A stretch of DNA of 53,459 nt from Phanerodontia chrysosporium (taxonomy: Eukaryota; Basidiomycota; Agaricomycetes; Polyporales; Phanerochaetaceae): positions 1-53,459 of the forward strand of contig MJGA01000074.1 in assembly GCA_001910725.1 (NCBI GenBank), read 5' to 3'. The notes beneath the pieces were generated by a model, which saw only the letters and a list, made by a program, of their open reading frames with translations, had not been told where the DNA came from and made no database searches. The translations under genes and the position numbers were made by a program. The stretch's first letter is position 1. Every line of letters starts with the position of its first letter. This document shows positions 28,401-36,296 of this stretch, one piece after another.

Positions 28401-29708
28401 TGGCTTGAGGTCAATGGCATGATCATATGGTCTTGATTCTGGGAAGCGTTCAGCTGCCTTCTTCTCGAAGACTTCCTTGAATTCATCGAGGTAGTCTGGA
28501 ATGTAGACTGCTTTCTTCTGCGATCCTTCCTCCTGTGCTAATGTCATTGCCGGATTGACCTTTGCGTTGATGTACAGGTCGTGAATTGCTTGTGCGGTTG
28601 TGGTTTCAATGGCGCGAACCCATACTTCATGCTTGCCTGGTGTGTATGCTAGCACGAAGTCTTCTGTCACTTCTTCATCCTGGTTAACGTAGTCGGATGA
28701 GGTGACTTGGAATTGTGGAGGGCATTCAGGATGGGTCGCCATGCGTATTGCACCTATCGTGACGTGTAGAAGCCGTTGAAAAGACGGTCCCAAACCAGTG
28801 GATCCAAAGCCCTTGCTTCCTCGGGTGGTTTGCGTGAGGTTAGTGACTTCCTTGACCTCTGGCTGCATAATCCTTTCTAGGATTATTTGCGCAATTCTAT
28901 CCCCAGGTTGTACTTGGAATGGTTCCTTGGTGTTGTTGACCAGTATGACCATGATTTCGCCTGTGTAATCTCGGTCTACCACTCCCGCGGCAACGTCGAT
29001 TCCCTTTGATGCTAGCCCGCTTCTTGGAGCTATGCGAGCATACGTGCCAGTGGGAGGAGTGATCTTTAGTCCTGTCCGGACCTTCATGCGACTCCATGGT
29101 GGAATGACGATTGACTCGGCAGAGGAGATATCGTATCCAGCTGCTTCGTCACTTCCTCTAGTTGGAAGTGTTCCTCCACCTCGTTCAACTAATAAATGTG
29201 TGCGTAGAAGAGCCTCTTCTTCCTTTGTGGCTACTTGTATGATTCGTCCTTCTGGATCGGCTTCGTCGTCAATGAGAATTGTTCGGGGGGTGAAGTCGAT
29301 CAAGCCTGTCTTCCAATTAATCCTTGGATTATGCTTTTGCAGCCAGTCAAATCCAAGGATTAATTCTTGTTTCCCTAGATGGGTGACGAGAAGTCGTTCC
29401 TTCATGGTCTTGCCCTTGATTACCATTTCGGCGTTAACGTAGTTTCTGATGTTCCCTATCCTGTTCGGTGTTCCGTCGACATTGTATACTGCTATTGGTT
29501 TCTCCATTGGATGTTCTTGTAACCCGAGCTTTCGTACCAGAGATCGATCGATGAACTTGCCCTGCGCGCCCGAATCGATGAGAGCCTTGGTTGTTCCGGC
29601 ATTTGTACTCGTTCTGATGGTGACAGGAATATTTATCGATTGCGCTTGCATATCTGCCACCAATACAGAATGAATCGAGTATCTCTGAGGAGTGACAGCC
29701 GGCGTCAT
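24486..29708 (-). CDS. Gypsy-2 Pol polyprotein
   Basis: An open frame of 1740 codons, of which about 1-1390 is recognisable. Domains: aspartic protease (ALIDSGAQGKFIDRSLV, about 42-60), a complete dUTPase with all five motifs at about 175-303 (GSDEAAGYDI, RSGLASKG, VVDRDYTGEI, GDRIAQIILE, RGSKGFGSTG), reverse transcriptase ([15 protein letters not shown]; catalytic [12 protein letters not shown] near 596), RNase H ([14 protein letters not shown]), integrase (HPGRYKTAELI...CATCQQMK; LSDRGPQFDS; HPQTDGETERVNR) and chromodomain (EYEVEAILADRPW...RWKDQPTAENSWEPE, about 1335-1388). The last 350 residues are a Ser/Thr/Pro-rich stretch overlapping the third ORF in another frame by 973 nt. That tail is probably translated only by chance of composition, or not conserved. 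Pol lies in the -1 frame relative to gag. Confidence 0.93.
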   Translation of the reverse strand: MTPAVTPQRYSIHSVLVADMQAQSINIPVTIRTSTNAGTTKALIDSGAQGKFIDRSLVRKLGLQEHPMEKPIAVYNVDGTPNRIGNIRNYVNAEMVIKGKTMKERLLVTHLGKQELILGFDWLQKHNPRINWKTGLIDFTPRTILIDDEADPEGRIIQVATKEEEALLRTHLLVERGGGTLPTRGSDEAAGYDISSAESIVIPPWSRMKVRTGLKITPPTGTYARIAPRSGLASKGIDVAAGVVDRDYTGEIMVILVNNTKEPFQVQPGDRIAQIILERIMQPEVKEVTNLTQTTRGSKGFGSTGLGPSFQRLLHVTIGAIRMATHPECPPQFQVTSSDYVNQDEEVTEDFVLAYTPGKHEVWVRAIETTTAQAIHDLYINAKVNPAMTLAQEEGSQKKAVYIPDYLDEFKEVFEKKAAERFPESRPYDHAIDLKPDFVPRDCKVYPLSPLEEEKMNEFIDENLRKGYIRPSKSPMASPFFFVGKKDGSLRPCQDYRYLNEGTVKNVYPLPLISELLDKIKGFKRFTKMDLRSGYNNVRIKDGDQWKAAFKTSRGLFEPTVMFFGLCNSPATFQAMMNDIFKDMLGEGWLQIYMDDILICGHDSQDIQEKTIRVIRRLRENDLFVKPEKCAFDVESVEFLGMIVSFNNVSMDPVKVKGVLEWPVPTTVKQVRGFLGFGNFYRRFIDHYSDIARPLVDLTKKDAPFNWTTECQQAFDELKRRFTTAPVLLTPDTTKPFVIECDASLVATAAVLRQQDENGEWHPVAYLSQSLLPAERNYEIYDRELLAIIRALEAWRHYLHGAYHPIRILTDHKNLTYFRSPRRLNRRQARWHLFLSQFNYTLHHCPGSQLVQADAMTRNRFPTHTADDNIDIILLPDSVFQTTRIRSLHMATDLLTSTDHSISPMHHPFDDNLRRDIRRLTEDDPFANTVIAALNSTHLPFPGRTTRDDWSFEDGLIFYRDKCYVPSDLQLRRQVTHLYHDSPITGHPGRYKTAELIDRDFYWPGMRSFVAAYVQGCATCQQMKVNTHPTKPPLQPIKATHRSRPFAFVTCDFITHLPVSRGYSALMVVVDHDSTKGVILIPCTEKIDAITTATNYHNQVFRRFGMPSVFLSDRGPQFDSQVMRELWRLTGTEQRLSTPYHPQTDGETERVNREIESYLRIFCSNHPHDWADFVTNMEFAFNNREHSATHHSPFFLMYGSHPMALPTQFAKSKVPSIQEWFRRRQRAQEEAGAALDYATAQMATRVCRHFQPFKEGQKVWLEMTHHDDGYPFKKLAPKRHGPFKIAKVLSRLVYKLALPKTMKIHPVIHASLLSPYHETPQHGKNFLNPPPDLIDGHEEYEVEAILADRPWGNGRRYLIRWKDQPTAENSWEPESHLENAKELLEEYKSRHPRLHGQQRPRSTTSATSTTASTNPPQCRPTSPPPTSASRPSLPSWAATPSPSPTMTDFSPLANSSQTTSLTTFSPATSTSPSTTGSTTTPLPTSEMISGRSSSNGAPNPSSPSTTRSNDGSSHGRPKNVSENSSDRPSLRSSAWPKKTEEETLTRNPSEKNHPPSQMPKTLTSKSSQAKAKSPQPLTPTPSSKTDPGMSKETGTKGSQDNMEKGPGTASPSGTSPIMPTKNSSPQNAIGPNFENASTTSSITLSPETHSAPRRSKRERRLPARYLQTTLLPPSTSNASPTTPEMLSVTLSNSSNPQPLHASSEWPDESAISSTISTMLNESKNFSLPLSQNKTTTSWKW

Positions 29709-29716
29709 CCTCTTAG

Positions 29717-31144
29717 TTAAAAATTCTTCTGAGTCTCCGTGGTCTCATTGTCGTTGGTCTTCGAGCGCGTTGAATAATAGCGAGTGGCGAGTTCGTCGAA
29801 TTGTTGCATGGACAAGGCCATGACGGCGTTGATGTCAACTTGGTTCGTGTTAGAGGTTCCTTCGTTGGTTTCGTCCTTTCCTTCGACTTGTGTTGCCCTG
29901 ATCTGGGTTCGACTGTTGCCCCGGTTTGACGTAAATTGGCGTGTGAATCCGCCTCGTCCGGGGTTGTTCCTTCCTTGTCCACGCCCGTTGCCTTGTTCGT
30001 TCTGCTCTTGGTTACGGCGTGGGGCTCGGCATTCTCGTGCAATGTGCCCTTCTCGTCTACAATTGTAGCACTTGACTCCAGTCTTCCTGGTGGTGATGGC
30101 GTCGATCTCCATTGCATTGGGATCAGGAGTGGACGTAGTGTTGGAGTTGGAAGTGGTGGAATGATTGGAGTAGTGCGTGTGGTCTTTACGCTGCCGGATT
30201 GATTTGACAATGCGTCTTCTATTGTCGATGATGAGGGCATGATTCTGCCAAAGGGATAGAGGGGCGTGATCCGGTACAACGAGGAGGAGTTTGTCGACGA
30301 GTTTATGATCGAGGGCGCGTACATATTGTTGCGCCATGGATTCATCAGCGTCGGGGTTAATGACACCTGCTTCGGCGAGAAGGGTATTGAATTCCACATT
30401 GAATTCGTGGACGGATCTGTCGCCTTGCGTAATGGCATGGAGCCTGCTCATAGCTTCCGCTCTGGGATCTGGTGATTGGTATGTGTCGAGGAAGTCTGCC
30501 TTGTGCTTGTCCCATGTGGGGAATCCACTGAGTAAGTAGATTCGCTCTCGCATGGTGGCCCATCGTCTAGGGTACTTCTTTCCTTCGTCCTTCATTCTTG
30601 AGTCGAAGTAGCGGATCTTAGATTCGTCGGTGGGGAACTTGGAGGCTTTGGCTCTAAAGTACATCTCGCATTGGTGGACGAAGTCGCGAGCCTTCTCGGC
30701 TTCTCCAGTGAATTCTTCCGGGGGTGTCATCTGTTCGTCTTGTGGTACGAGGGCCCGTATTGCCGCTGTGAAGGCTGCTAAGACATTCTGGTCGAGGTTG
30801 GATGGAGGTTGCGGCCCGTTGCCTCCTCCTCCTGGGGAATTGCCTCCTCCTCCTCCTGGCGGATTGCCTCCTCCTCCTGGAGGATTACCTCCTCCTCCTC
30901 CTGAGGGGTTGCTTCCACTTCCTTGGCCGAGGTTTCCGTAGTGTGTGAACCATGTTCCGCTCGAGTTCACGGCCTGGTTTATGGCTTGTTGGAATAGTGC
31001 GACGGATATGCCATTAGGGTTTCCCTGAAACCCAACTCGTTGTGCCACTGCTGCGAGTAATTGTTCGACGGGTAAATCGTCGAGGTTCTGTATCGTGTTT
31101 GTTTCTTGGCGTGTTTCGGTTTCCAGCTGTGTTTCGGTGGCCAT
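29717..31144 (-). CDS. Gypsy-2 Gag
   Basis: From ATG 31144 a 475-codon frame contains a Gly/Pro/Asn-rich linker (about 75-110), a capsid core (PPEEFTGEAEKARDFVHQCE; LSGFPTWDKHKADFLDTYQS), a zinc knuckle CYNCRREGHIAREC (CX2CX4HX4C) and an Arg/Gly/Asn-rich tail, ending QKNF-stop. The same frame stays open upstream of this ATG to about 31494 and encodes a Cys-containing segment (LACASCAHVFHKK...KCQVQPCPWRYL) that matches the start of Gypsy-1 Gag, but it has no ATG. Initiation may therefore be at a non-AUG codon, or the upstream ATG has been lost. The stop lies in AAT-TTT-TAA; a -1 slip on TTT enters the pol frame directly. Confidence 0.88.
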   Translation of the reverse strand: MATETQLETETRQETNTIQNLDDLPVEQLLAAVAQRVGFQGNPNGISVALFQQAINQAVNSSGTWFTHYGNLGQGSGSNPSGGGGGNPPGGGGNPPGGGGGNSPGGGGNGPQPPSNLDQNVLAAFTAAIRALVPQDEQMTPPEEFTGEAEKARDFVHQCEMYFRAKASKFPTDESKIRYFDSRMKDEGKKYPRRWATMRERIYLLSGFPTWDKHKADFLDTYQSPDPRAEAMSRLHAITQGDRSVHEFNVEFNTLLAEAGVINPDADESMAQQYVRALDHKLVDKLLLVVPDHAPLSLWQNHALIIDNRRRIVKSIRQRKDHTHYSNHSTTSNSNTTSTPDPNAMEIDAITTRKTGVKCYNCRREGHIARECRAPRRNQEQNEQGNGRGQGRNNPGRGGFTRQFTSNRGNSRTQIRATQVEGKDETNEGTSNTNQVDINAVMALSMQQFDELATRYYSTRSKTNDNETTETQKNF

Positions 31145-31511
31145 GTCGGATTGTGTGGAGTCAGTGGACGACTGTGTTTCTTCGCTTTCGTCGTGTGCTC
31201 TTGCCTCCTGTTCGTCGGAGTATCTCTCGTATTCGTCGATGCTGGGGAATCTGCTAATTTGCTGTTCTGTCGGTCGTTCGTGATCTTCTTCAGAGATTTC
31301 GTCTTCGGGTGCTGCGTTAAGGTACCTCCAAGGGCACGGTTGTACTTGACACTTGGTCCACTGAAGTCTGTCGCGTTCGTTCTTTCCCCAGTGCTTGTCC
31401 TTGATCTGTTTCTTGTGGAATACGTGTGCGCAACTGGCGCACGCTAGCTTGTCCGTGGTGACTGCGATATTCTGGGCTTGGGCCTTAGGCAGGCCAGCCG
31501 ATGCGTGTGGG

Positions 31512-31521
31512 AGCTTCTCCT
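31512..31521 (-). other. Gypsy-2 self-primer binding site
   Basis: Element-sense AGGAGAAGCT, two bases inside the 5' LTR, is perfectly complementary to AGCTTCTCCT inside the LTR (plus-strand complement 31643-31652). That segment lies 34 nt downstream of the TATATAA box and should therefore be the 5' end of the RNA. No match to a tRNA 3' end (which would give TGG next to the LTR) is present. Confidence 0.8.
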
Positions 31522-31523
31522 AA

Positions 31524-31859
31524 TGTAAGAGTCTGAATACGTGTATAGAGGACTTGAGCGCAGGCCTCAAGTGTAGCGCGAGTACAGAAGACTTGGACTC
31601 AGGCTCCAAGTGTAGCAATAGATAACTAGACGAGAGTACAAGAGGAGAAGCTGAAGAAAAGAGTACAGAGAGGTAGTCCTTATATACTCTAACCCAGGCC
31701 TGCTACCAGGAGGGAACAACGAGGCATAGGCTACCAGTCAGTATGAGTCATAATGAATCAAGGGATGAAACATGATGAAAGAGGGGTGAAACATGTAAGA
31801 GAAAAGAGAGGATCAAATAAATCAGTATAGCCTTGCACAGCCATATCCCAACTGTAACA
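31524..31859 (-). repeat. Gypsy-2 5' LTR
   Basis: 336 bp, identical to the 3' LTR. The promoter TATATAA is at plus 31680-31686 and the predicted start at about 31652. Paired stem-loops lie at 31552-31572 and 31591-31611. The ATGCC duplication follows at 31860-31864. Confidence 0.97.
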
Positions 31860-31864
31860 ATGCC

Positions 31865-32082
31865 CAACAGGCATCTTTCGAGTTGCCGAGATGCCATGTC
31901 TGATTTATTCTGGAATCCAGTCTGCAACACCCTCCAGACAGCTGTAGAAAGGCCCCCATTGTTGGAAAGCTGCACTCATTTTGGAATGTAGTATGGGAAG
32001 GCAATTAGATTAATCACAGCAAGTGTTACAAACTGTAATGTCAGAGTGTAGCGGCACATCGCGAAATCGCTGTATGACCATG
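31865..32082. other. Flank of Gypsy-2 before the first host gene
   Basis: This is the continuation of the sequence interrupted at 23719. No gene or clear repeat is recognised. It should contain the 3' untranslated region of the Egt1-like gene ending at 32083. Confidence 0.3.
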
Positions 32083-34187
32083 TTATATGTCATAGCACAC
32101 CCGCGCCGCGACCCACGGGTACGGATAATTGTGCTGGTAGAAGTTGCGCAGTGTACGCCGTTCGCCGAGGCGCGGAATCGTCGCGAACGAAGCCCCGAGC
32201 TGGAAACACAAATTAGTGCTTCTGCATGAGCAGATGGAAGACAGAGAGACGTACCACGACCATGTGCTTGCCATCGAAGAAGTCGGAGCTGTAGCCCGGG
32301 AAGATCTCCGTCCCCGCGAAACCGTCGTGCGCGTCGAACGGCGTGCTCGTCCACTCCCAGACACCGCCGTTGGTGCCGCGGCCGCCTGCCTCTGCAAGCC
32401 CCGCCGTCGGCCTGCGAGGACGTCAGCGCGTGGCAACGGGCAGATTGGAGGTAGACACTCACGCGGTGGGATGCCAATGCCGGAAGCCTGCATTCGCGCC
32501 TTCCTCAAACCGTACATTGTACTTGTCGAGGAAGAGCCGCAGCTCGTGCTCGCGGGGGATGCGTCCGCCCTTTGACTGCGCATACGCAAGCAATGCCTCG
32601 TACGACGCGAGGCATGGCCAGGTGCCGGCGATGGCGAGCGGCAGCGGGCCGTAGAACGTCTTCACCTGCACGAACTCGTCAAAATCGAAGACCGCAAGAT
32701 ATGGCAAGAGCAACACACCTTCACCTCGCCGTTCTCGAGCACCCAGCTCTTTGGCATCTCCATCTTACCGTCCTGGGCGCGCCAGAACGCGTAGAAGTCC
32801 GCGTTACTGATCGGCCGCCACTCGACACGCAGAGGCGCGACATCTACTGTGCGCGCAGGGCTCTCGTTGTCCCAGCCGAGGACATGCATGGGGTCGGCGG
32901 TGAGTTCTGTGCCGTCCGCGAAGTCGTCGGGCTCCTGGTCGTCATGACCCATGACGACGGGGCCTGCAATCTCGGCGTAGGGCGTGCTTGGCTTCGGAAC
33001 AGCTGCCCACTGCTTTGCGAGCTGGGCGAATGGCGGAGGCGTGAAGCCAGGCGGTGTCCGTGTCTCGGGAGACTGCAGAAGAATGTACAGGAGAGTCTGC
33101 GCCGCGCCGTTAGTAGGTTGCGTGAGTTACGAGACGTGGGACGGACCTCGAGATGCCACGCCTCGTGCTCGTGCATGTTCATCAGCGTGCGCACGAGCCG
33201 TCTGCCCATCGGGCGCAGGCCGTTCTCGAGCTCGCGGAGCGTGGCCTCGACCAGGTCGCGTACGCGATCCCGGAACGCAAGCACGTCCCCGAGCGTCGGC
33301 CAGTCCTCGTCGCGCTCGGGCACCTCGCTGTGCCCGTGGACCTTGGTCGGGTCGTCCACGTCGGGGTCGATGCCGCGTTCGAAGATGCGTGCGTAGACCG
33401 CGGGCGGGACCATCGGGCGGCCAAGACGCTTCGTGAGCAGAATCGCGTTGAACGTCGGGAGGTGGCCGATGTAGAAGAGCGGACGGTGCCGCAGTTCGAT
33501 AGGCTGCGCGTGCAGGAGTGCATGCGGGATCATGTCCAGCGTGATCGCGTCCCATGCCCGCCACACTGCGGCGAACTCTTCGCGCGTCGGAAGACCATAC
33601 GGGTTGGGTTTAGACAGTGCAGGGAAGTGGAATGACGCGCGTTCAAGAATATGGAGCACGAGCGATGAAGATGGTGAGGAAAGGGAGATGATGAGGCGTA
33701 GATTGGAGGCAGTGGCGAGGTTCAGGACCTCGACATCAGTAATCTAGTGTGCAAGCACGTCATTGAAGTGACTATACGCGCTGCGGTGGCGACTTACTAC
33801 CGGTGCGCTAGCCTCCAACTGAGAAACATCGACACCCTCGCGTACCAGGCATGTCGTGGTGTAGTAGTGTGTACCGTCCTCCACCGAGACCTTCTCCCAT
33901 GTAAGCGAAGTCAGTTGCTCTCCGAGGGTCTCCTCTGCCTCCGAAAGAACCTCGCCCAACGAACCGTTGCCACTGAACAGCAGCACGCGGTCGCTACCGG
34001 GTTGAGCAGAGAGCTTGCTGAGGGTCGCAGCTGACGGAGAGGTGATGAAAAGGACATGGGTTGTTGGGATGTGCGGCGGTGTCGAAGGCGCAGTAGAGGG
34101 CGAGACGGGGCGTGAGCTATCCGAATGTCCAACGTGGTCAGAAAGAGATGGAGACGTGATTATCGGGGAGGATGTGGTGGACGACAT
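32083..34187 (-). CDS. Egt1-like EgtB enzyme (DinB plus FGE-sulfatase domains), no methyltransferase
   Basis: A six-exon model: 34187-33798, 33743-33147, 33096-32719, 32665-32463, 32411-32255, 32199-32083; 1842 nt, 613 residues. Introns are 50-59 bp with GTAAGT, GTCCGT, GTGTGT, GTGAGT and GTACGT donors and AG acceptors. Residues about 180-330 are a DinB-like domain with the iron-binding triad H224 (FYIGHLPTF) and H323-x3-H327-x-E329 (HEHEAWHLE). Residues about 390-613 are an FGE-sulfatase domain (NGGVWEWTSTPF; FPGYSSDFFDGKHMVVLGAS; NYPYPWVAARV). This is the EgtB half of fungal Egt1, which couples hercynine and cysteine by an iron-dependent sulfoxide synthase step in ergothioneine synthesis. 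The 130-residue N-terminus is Ser/Pro-rich and lacks the SAM-binding methyltransferase expected before it. It may be a paralogue with another thiol or histidine substrate. A TATA box fits the chosen start. Confidence 0.85.
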
Positions 34188-34264
34188 ATCTGGAGCAGAG
34201 CTTATGAGCAGTGATCGGGCGAGAAGAGCAGTGCGCTCTGCAGCTTGGATTGAGGAAAACGAGC

Positions 34265-34271
34265 TTTTATA
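34265..34271 (-). promoter_or_regulatory. TATA box of the Egt1-like gene
   Basis: TATAAAA on the minus strand, 78 bp upstream of the ATG at 34187. It supports that ATG as the true start and argues against a missing upstream methyltransferase exon. Confidence 0.55.
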
Positions 34272-34399
34272 CGGAGGAGGATGCTATGTACAGAAACATG
34301 AGCAAACCGCTACAAATATCACCAGACAAAAGATTCGAGTTCCAAGGCGATTACCCTGTAGGAATAAGCGTAATGGAGCGGCCAGATAACACGAGGACG

Positions 34400-36290
34400 C
34401 CGTGATCGAATGCACGAACGAGGTCCGACGGGCTAGGCCACGGCGGTCACATCACATCCTCCGTTCGACGCTCGTTGCTTTCTACCACGGTGTCGCCGCC
34501 GCTTCGCTTGTGATAATGAATGATAGGATAATCCAGGGTCGTCATGAGATTTAATGACCTTCTTGAGAGCTGCAGAATGCGAGGGAACACAGCGGACGCA
34601 GTATCGAGCGAGTCGCTAGAGGACACGGAATTCCGAATAGGAACGGCCATGAGAACGGGGCAGTGGCAAGCGATAGTCCCGCCTGACATCGGTCTGGCTC
34701 CTATGCTCCGCGCCCCCGTCTTAGCATGCTCCGTTCGAGTTCCCTGTCGTCGCCATGCTGCGGTGCAGTGCGGTGGATTGCAGTATTCCATGTTCACGGC
34801 CCGACCGTCACCAAACGTGGCGTGGGCGATACGTGCTTTGGCTGCCAGAGGAGAGATAAGCCGGCGCAATCAGGGGCAGAGACGCGCACTGTCGGAGTAT
34901 CGACGTATCGTACGACACGCAAGAGCCCGATGCCGGCAAGGTGTGCAGTGTTGCCGAGACACGAGGAGCTGCACGAGTCACAGCTCGGTCAGCCGACCGA
35001 CAGCCAATCAGGGCCGATGCATTGCGAGGCGGCGCGCTGGGATGCAGAGGGCGGACCCCCAGGCAGGTAGGGGGCGTGAGAGACACAGTCTGCGAGCGAG
35101 CATTACCCACCACCGCAGAGAGGTGTGGCGAGCTATTCAGGACGGCGACTGGAGGCCAGGGGTAAAAGTAGAGTGCACCTGAACGCCAACGTTAGCTCGA
35201 GCAGGAAGCGGCCATACTCAACATTGTCACTGAAGGCCTCGCCACCACTAGCACCACCCATCGTCGCCTTCAACGCAAGTCTAGGCCCTGCCAGACATCT
35301 GCTCTCATGCAGACCATACAACTATCCGCGTCCGAGATGTGGGAGAAGATGTTGTGACCAGCGCCGTGGCAAACTGGGGGAGAGAGGCGTAACATAGAGG
35401 TCTTTCAGGATGAGGAGATGGTGGAGGGAAACAAGAGGCAGGATTGCGGAGAGCGTGCTGCGCCTCTGCTCGTCGCCGTGAGCGATGGCGTGCTCGTCGC
35501 GCAACCTAGTCACGTGATGTATCACGTGTTGTCATTATTCGGTATTGCGATTCGCAACTCGCGACTCGCGACCTGCGACAGCAAATCCACCATTTCTGCT
35601 TGGTTTCTCGCGATAGAATGAGGTGTAAAGGGATACAGTACGAGAGTTCTTGATCAAGCTGCGTTGTGTCGTCTGTACAGACTCGGGATGTGGAAGAGCT
35701 GAGCAAGGGTAAGTTCTCATGTCAAAGCCAGTCTACGCATAGTCAACTTTTGAACCTCTGTAGTTGGGAAGACAGGAGAAGAAGATCCCTCCAAGCCCGT
35801 CTCGCTTAGCTACATGGGTCTTATGAAAATGAGTGGGGAGAGTAGCAAGACACAAAGAGCCTCTCAGCTATATCTATATCAGCGATGCAACAATGCAGAC
35901 GAGCCAGGCCCCAACGCCTTTTCTCCTGACTATGTTGCATCCCCCGGAAAACCCAACGAGAGCCGAGATGGAGGGGCTTATGCACCAATAAGGAGACACC
36001 ACTCGGAGGCTTATGGGAGAGTTGGCGCGTTCCGAGGTGCGTAGACATTTCGTTCTTCGTATTTACGCTGAGTTAGATACCCAGGCCATGAATAAGATTT
36101 GCAGGAGGAGCTGAGTGCATTGAAGGTATATACAGGCATGACTTCACTCGCAGGGCCTATTTCACCAATGTTTCGTAGATTGTCCTGACAGGTATCACAA
36201 CTCGTCTCAACTGTGCGACCGCGCTGATCAACCAACACAAGCTGCAACCTGAATACCGCCCCACCGCTTCATACGCACCTCCACGAACAA
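34400..36290. other. Intergenic region without a recognised gene
   Basis: Several open frames of 60-210 codons occur on both strands (for example 34544-35182 plus, 34447-34869 minus), but none shows a family motif, splice-site-bounded coding pattern or conserved residues. Two E-boxes CACGTG lie 12 bp apart at 35511-35516 and 35523-35528. A minus-strand stretch at 35321-35190 (KATMGGASGGEAFSDNVEYG) reads protein-like but is isolated. Confidence 0.4.
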
Positions 36291-36296
36291 AAGACG

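Larger units (their letters stand above)
23725..31859 (-). mobile_element. Gypsy-2: intact Ty3/gypsy chromovirus with dUTPase and third ORF
   Basis: An 8135-bp minus-strand element with two 336-bp LTRs that I find identical base for base. It has TG...CA ends and target duplication ATGCC (23720-23724 and 31860-31864). In element sense: LTR, self-primer site, gag, pol (protease, dUTPase, reverse transcriptase, RNase H, integrase, chromodomain), third ORF, LTR. All main frames are open. Identical LTRs and open frames mean insertion was recent and the copy may still be competent. It is the reference for reading the decayed Gypsy-1. Confidence 0.96.

Noticed and set aside
34544..35182. 212-codon plus-strand frame in the intergenic region
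   Set aside because: No recognisable motif, Cys/Arg-rich composition typical of a chance frame, no promoter or intron support.
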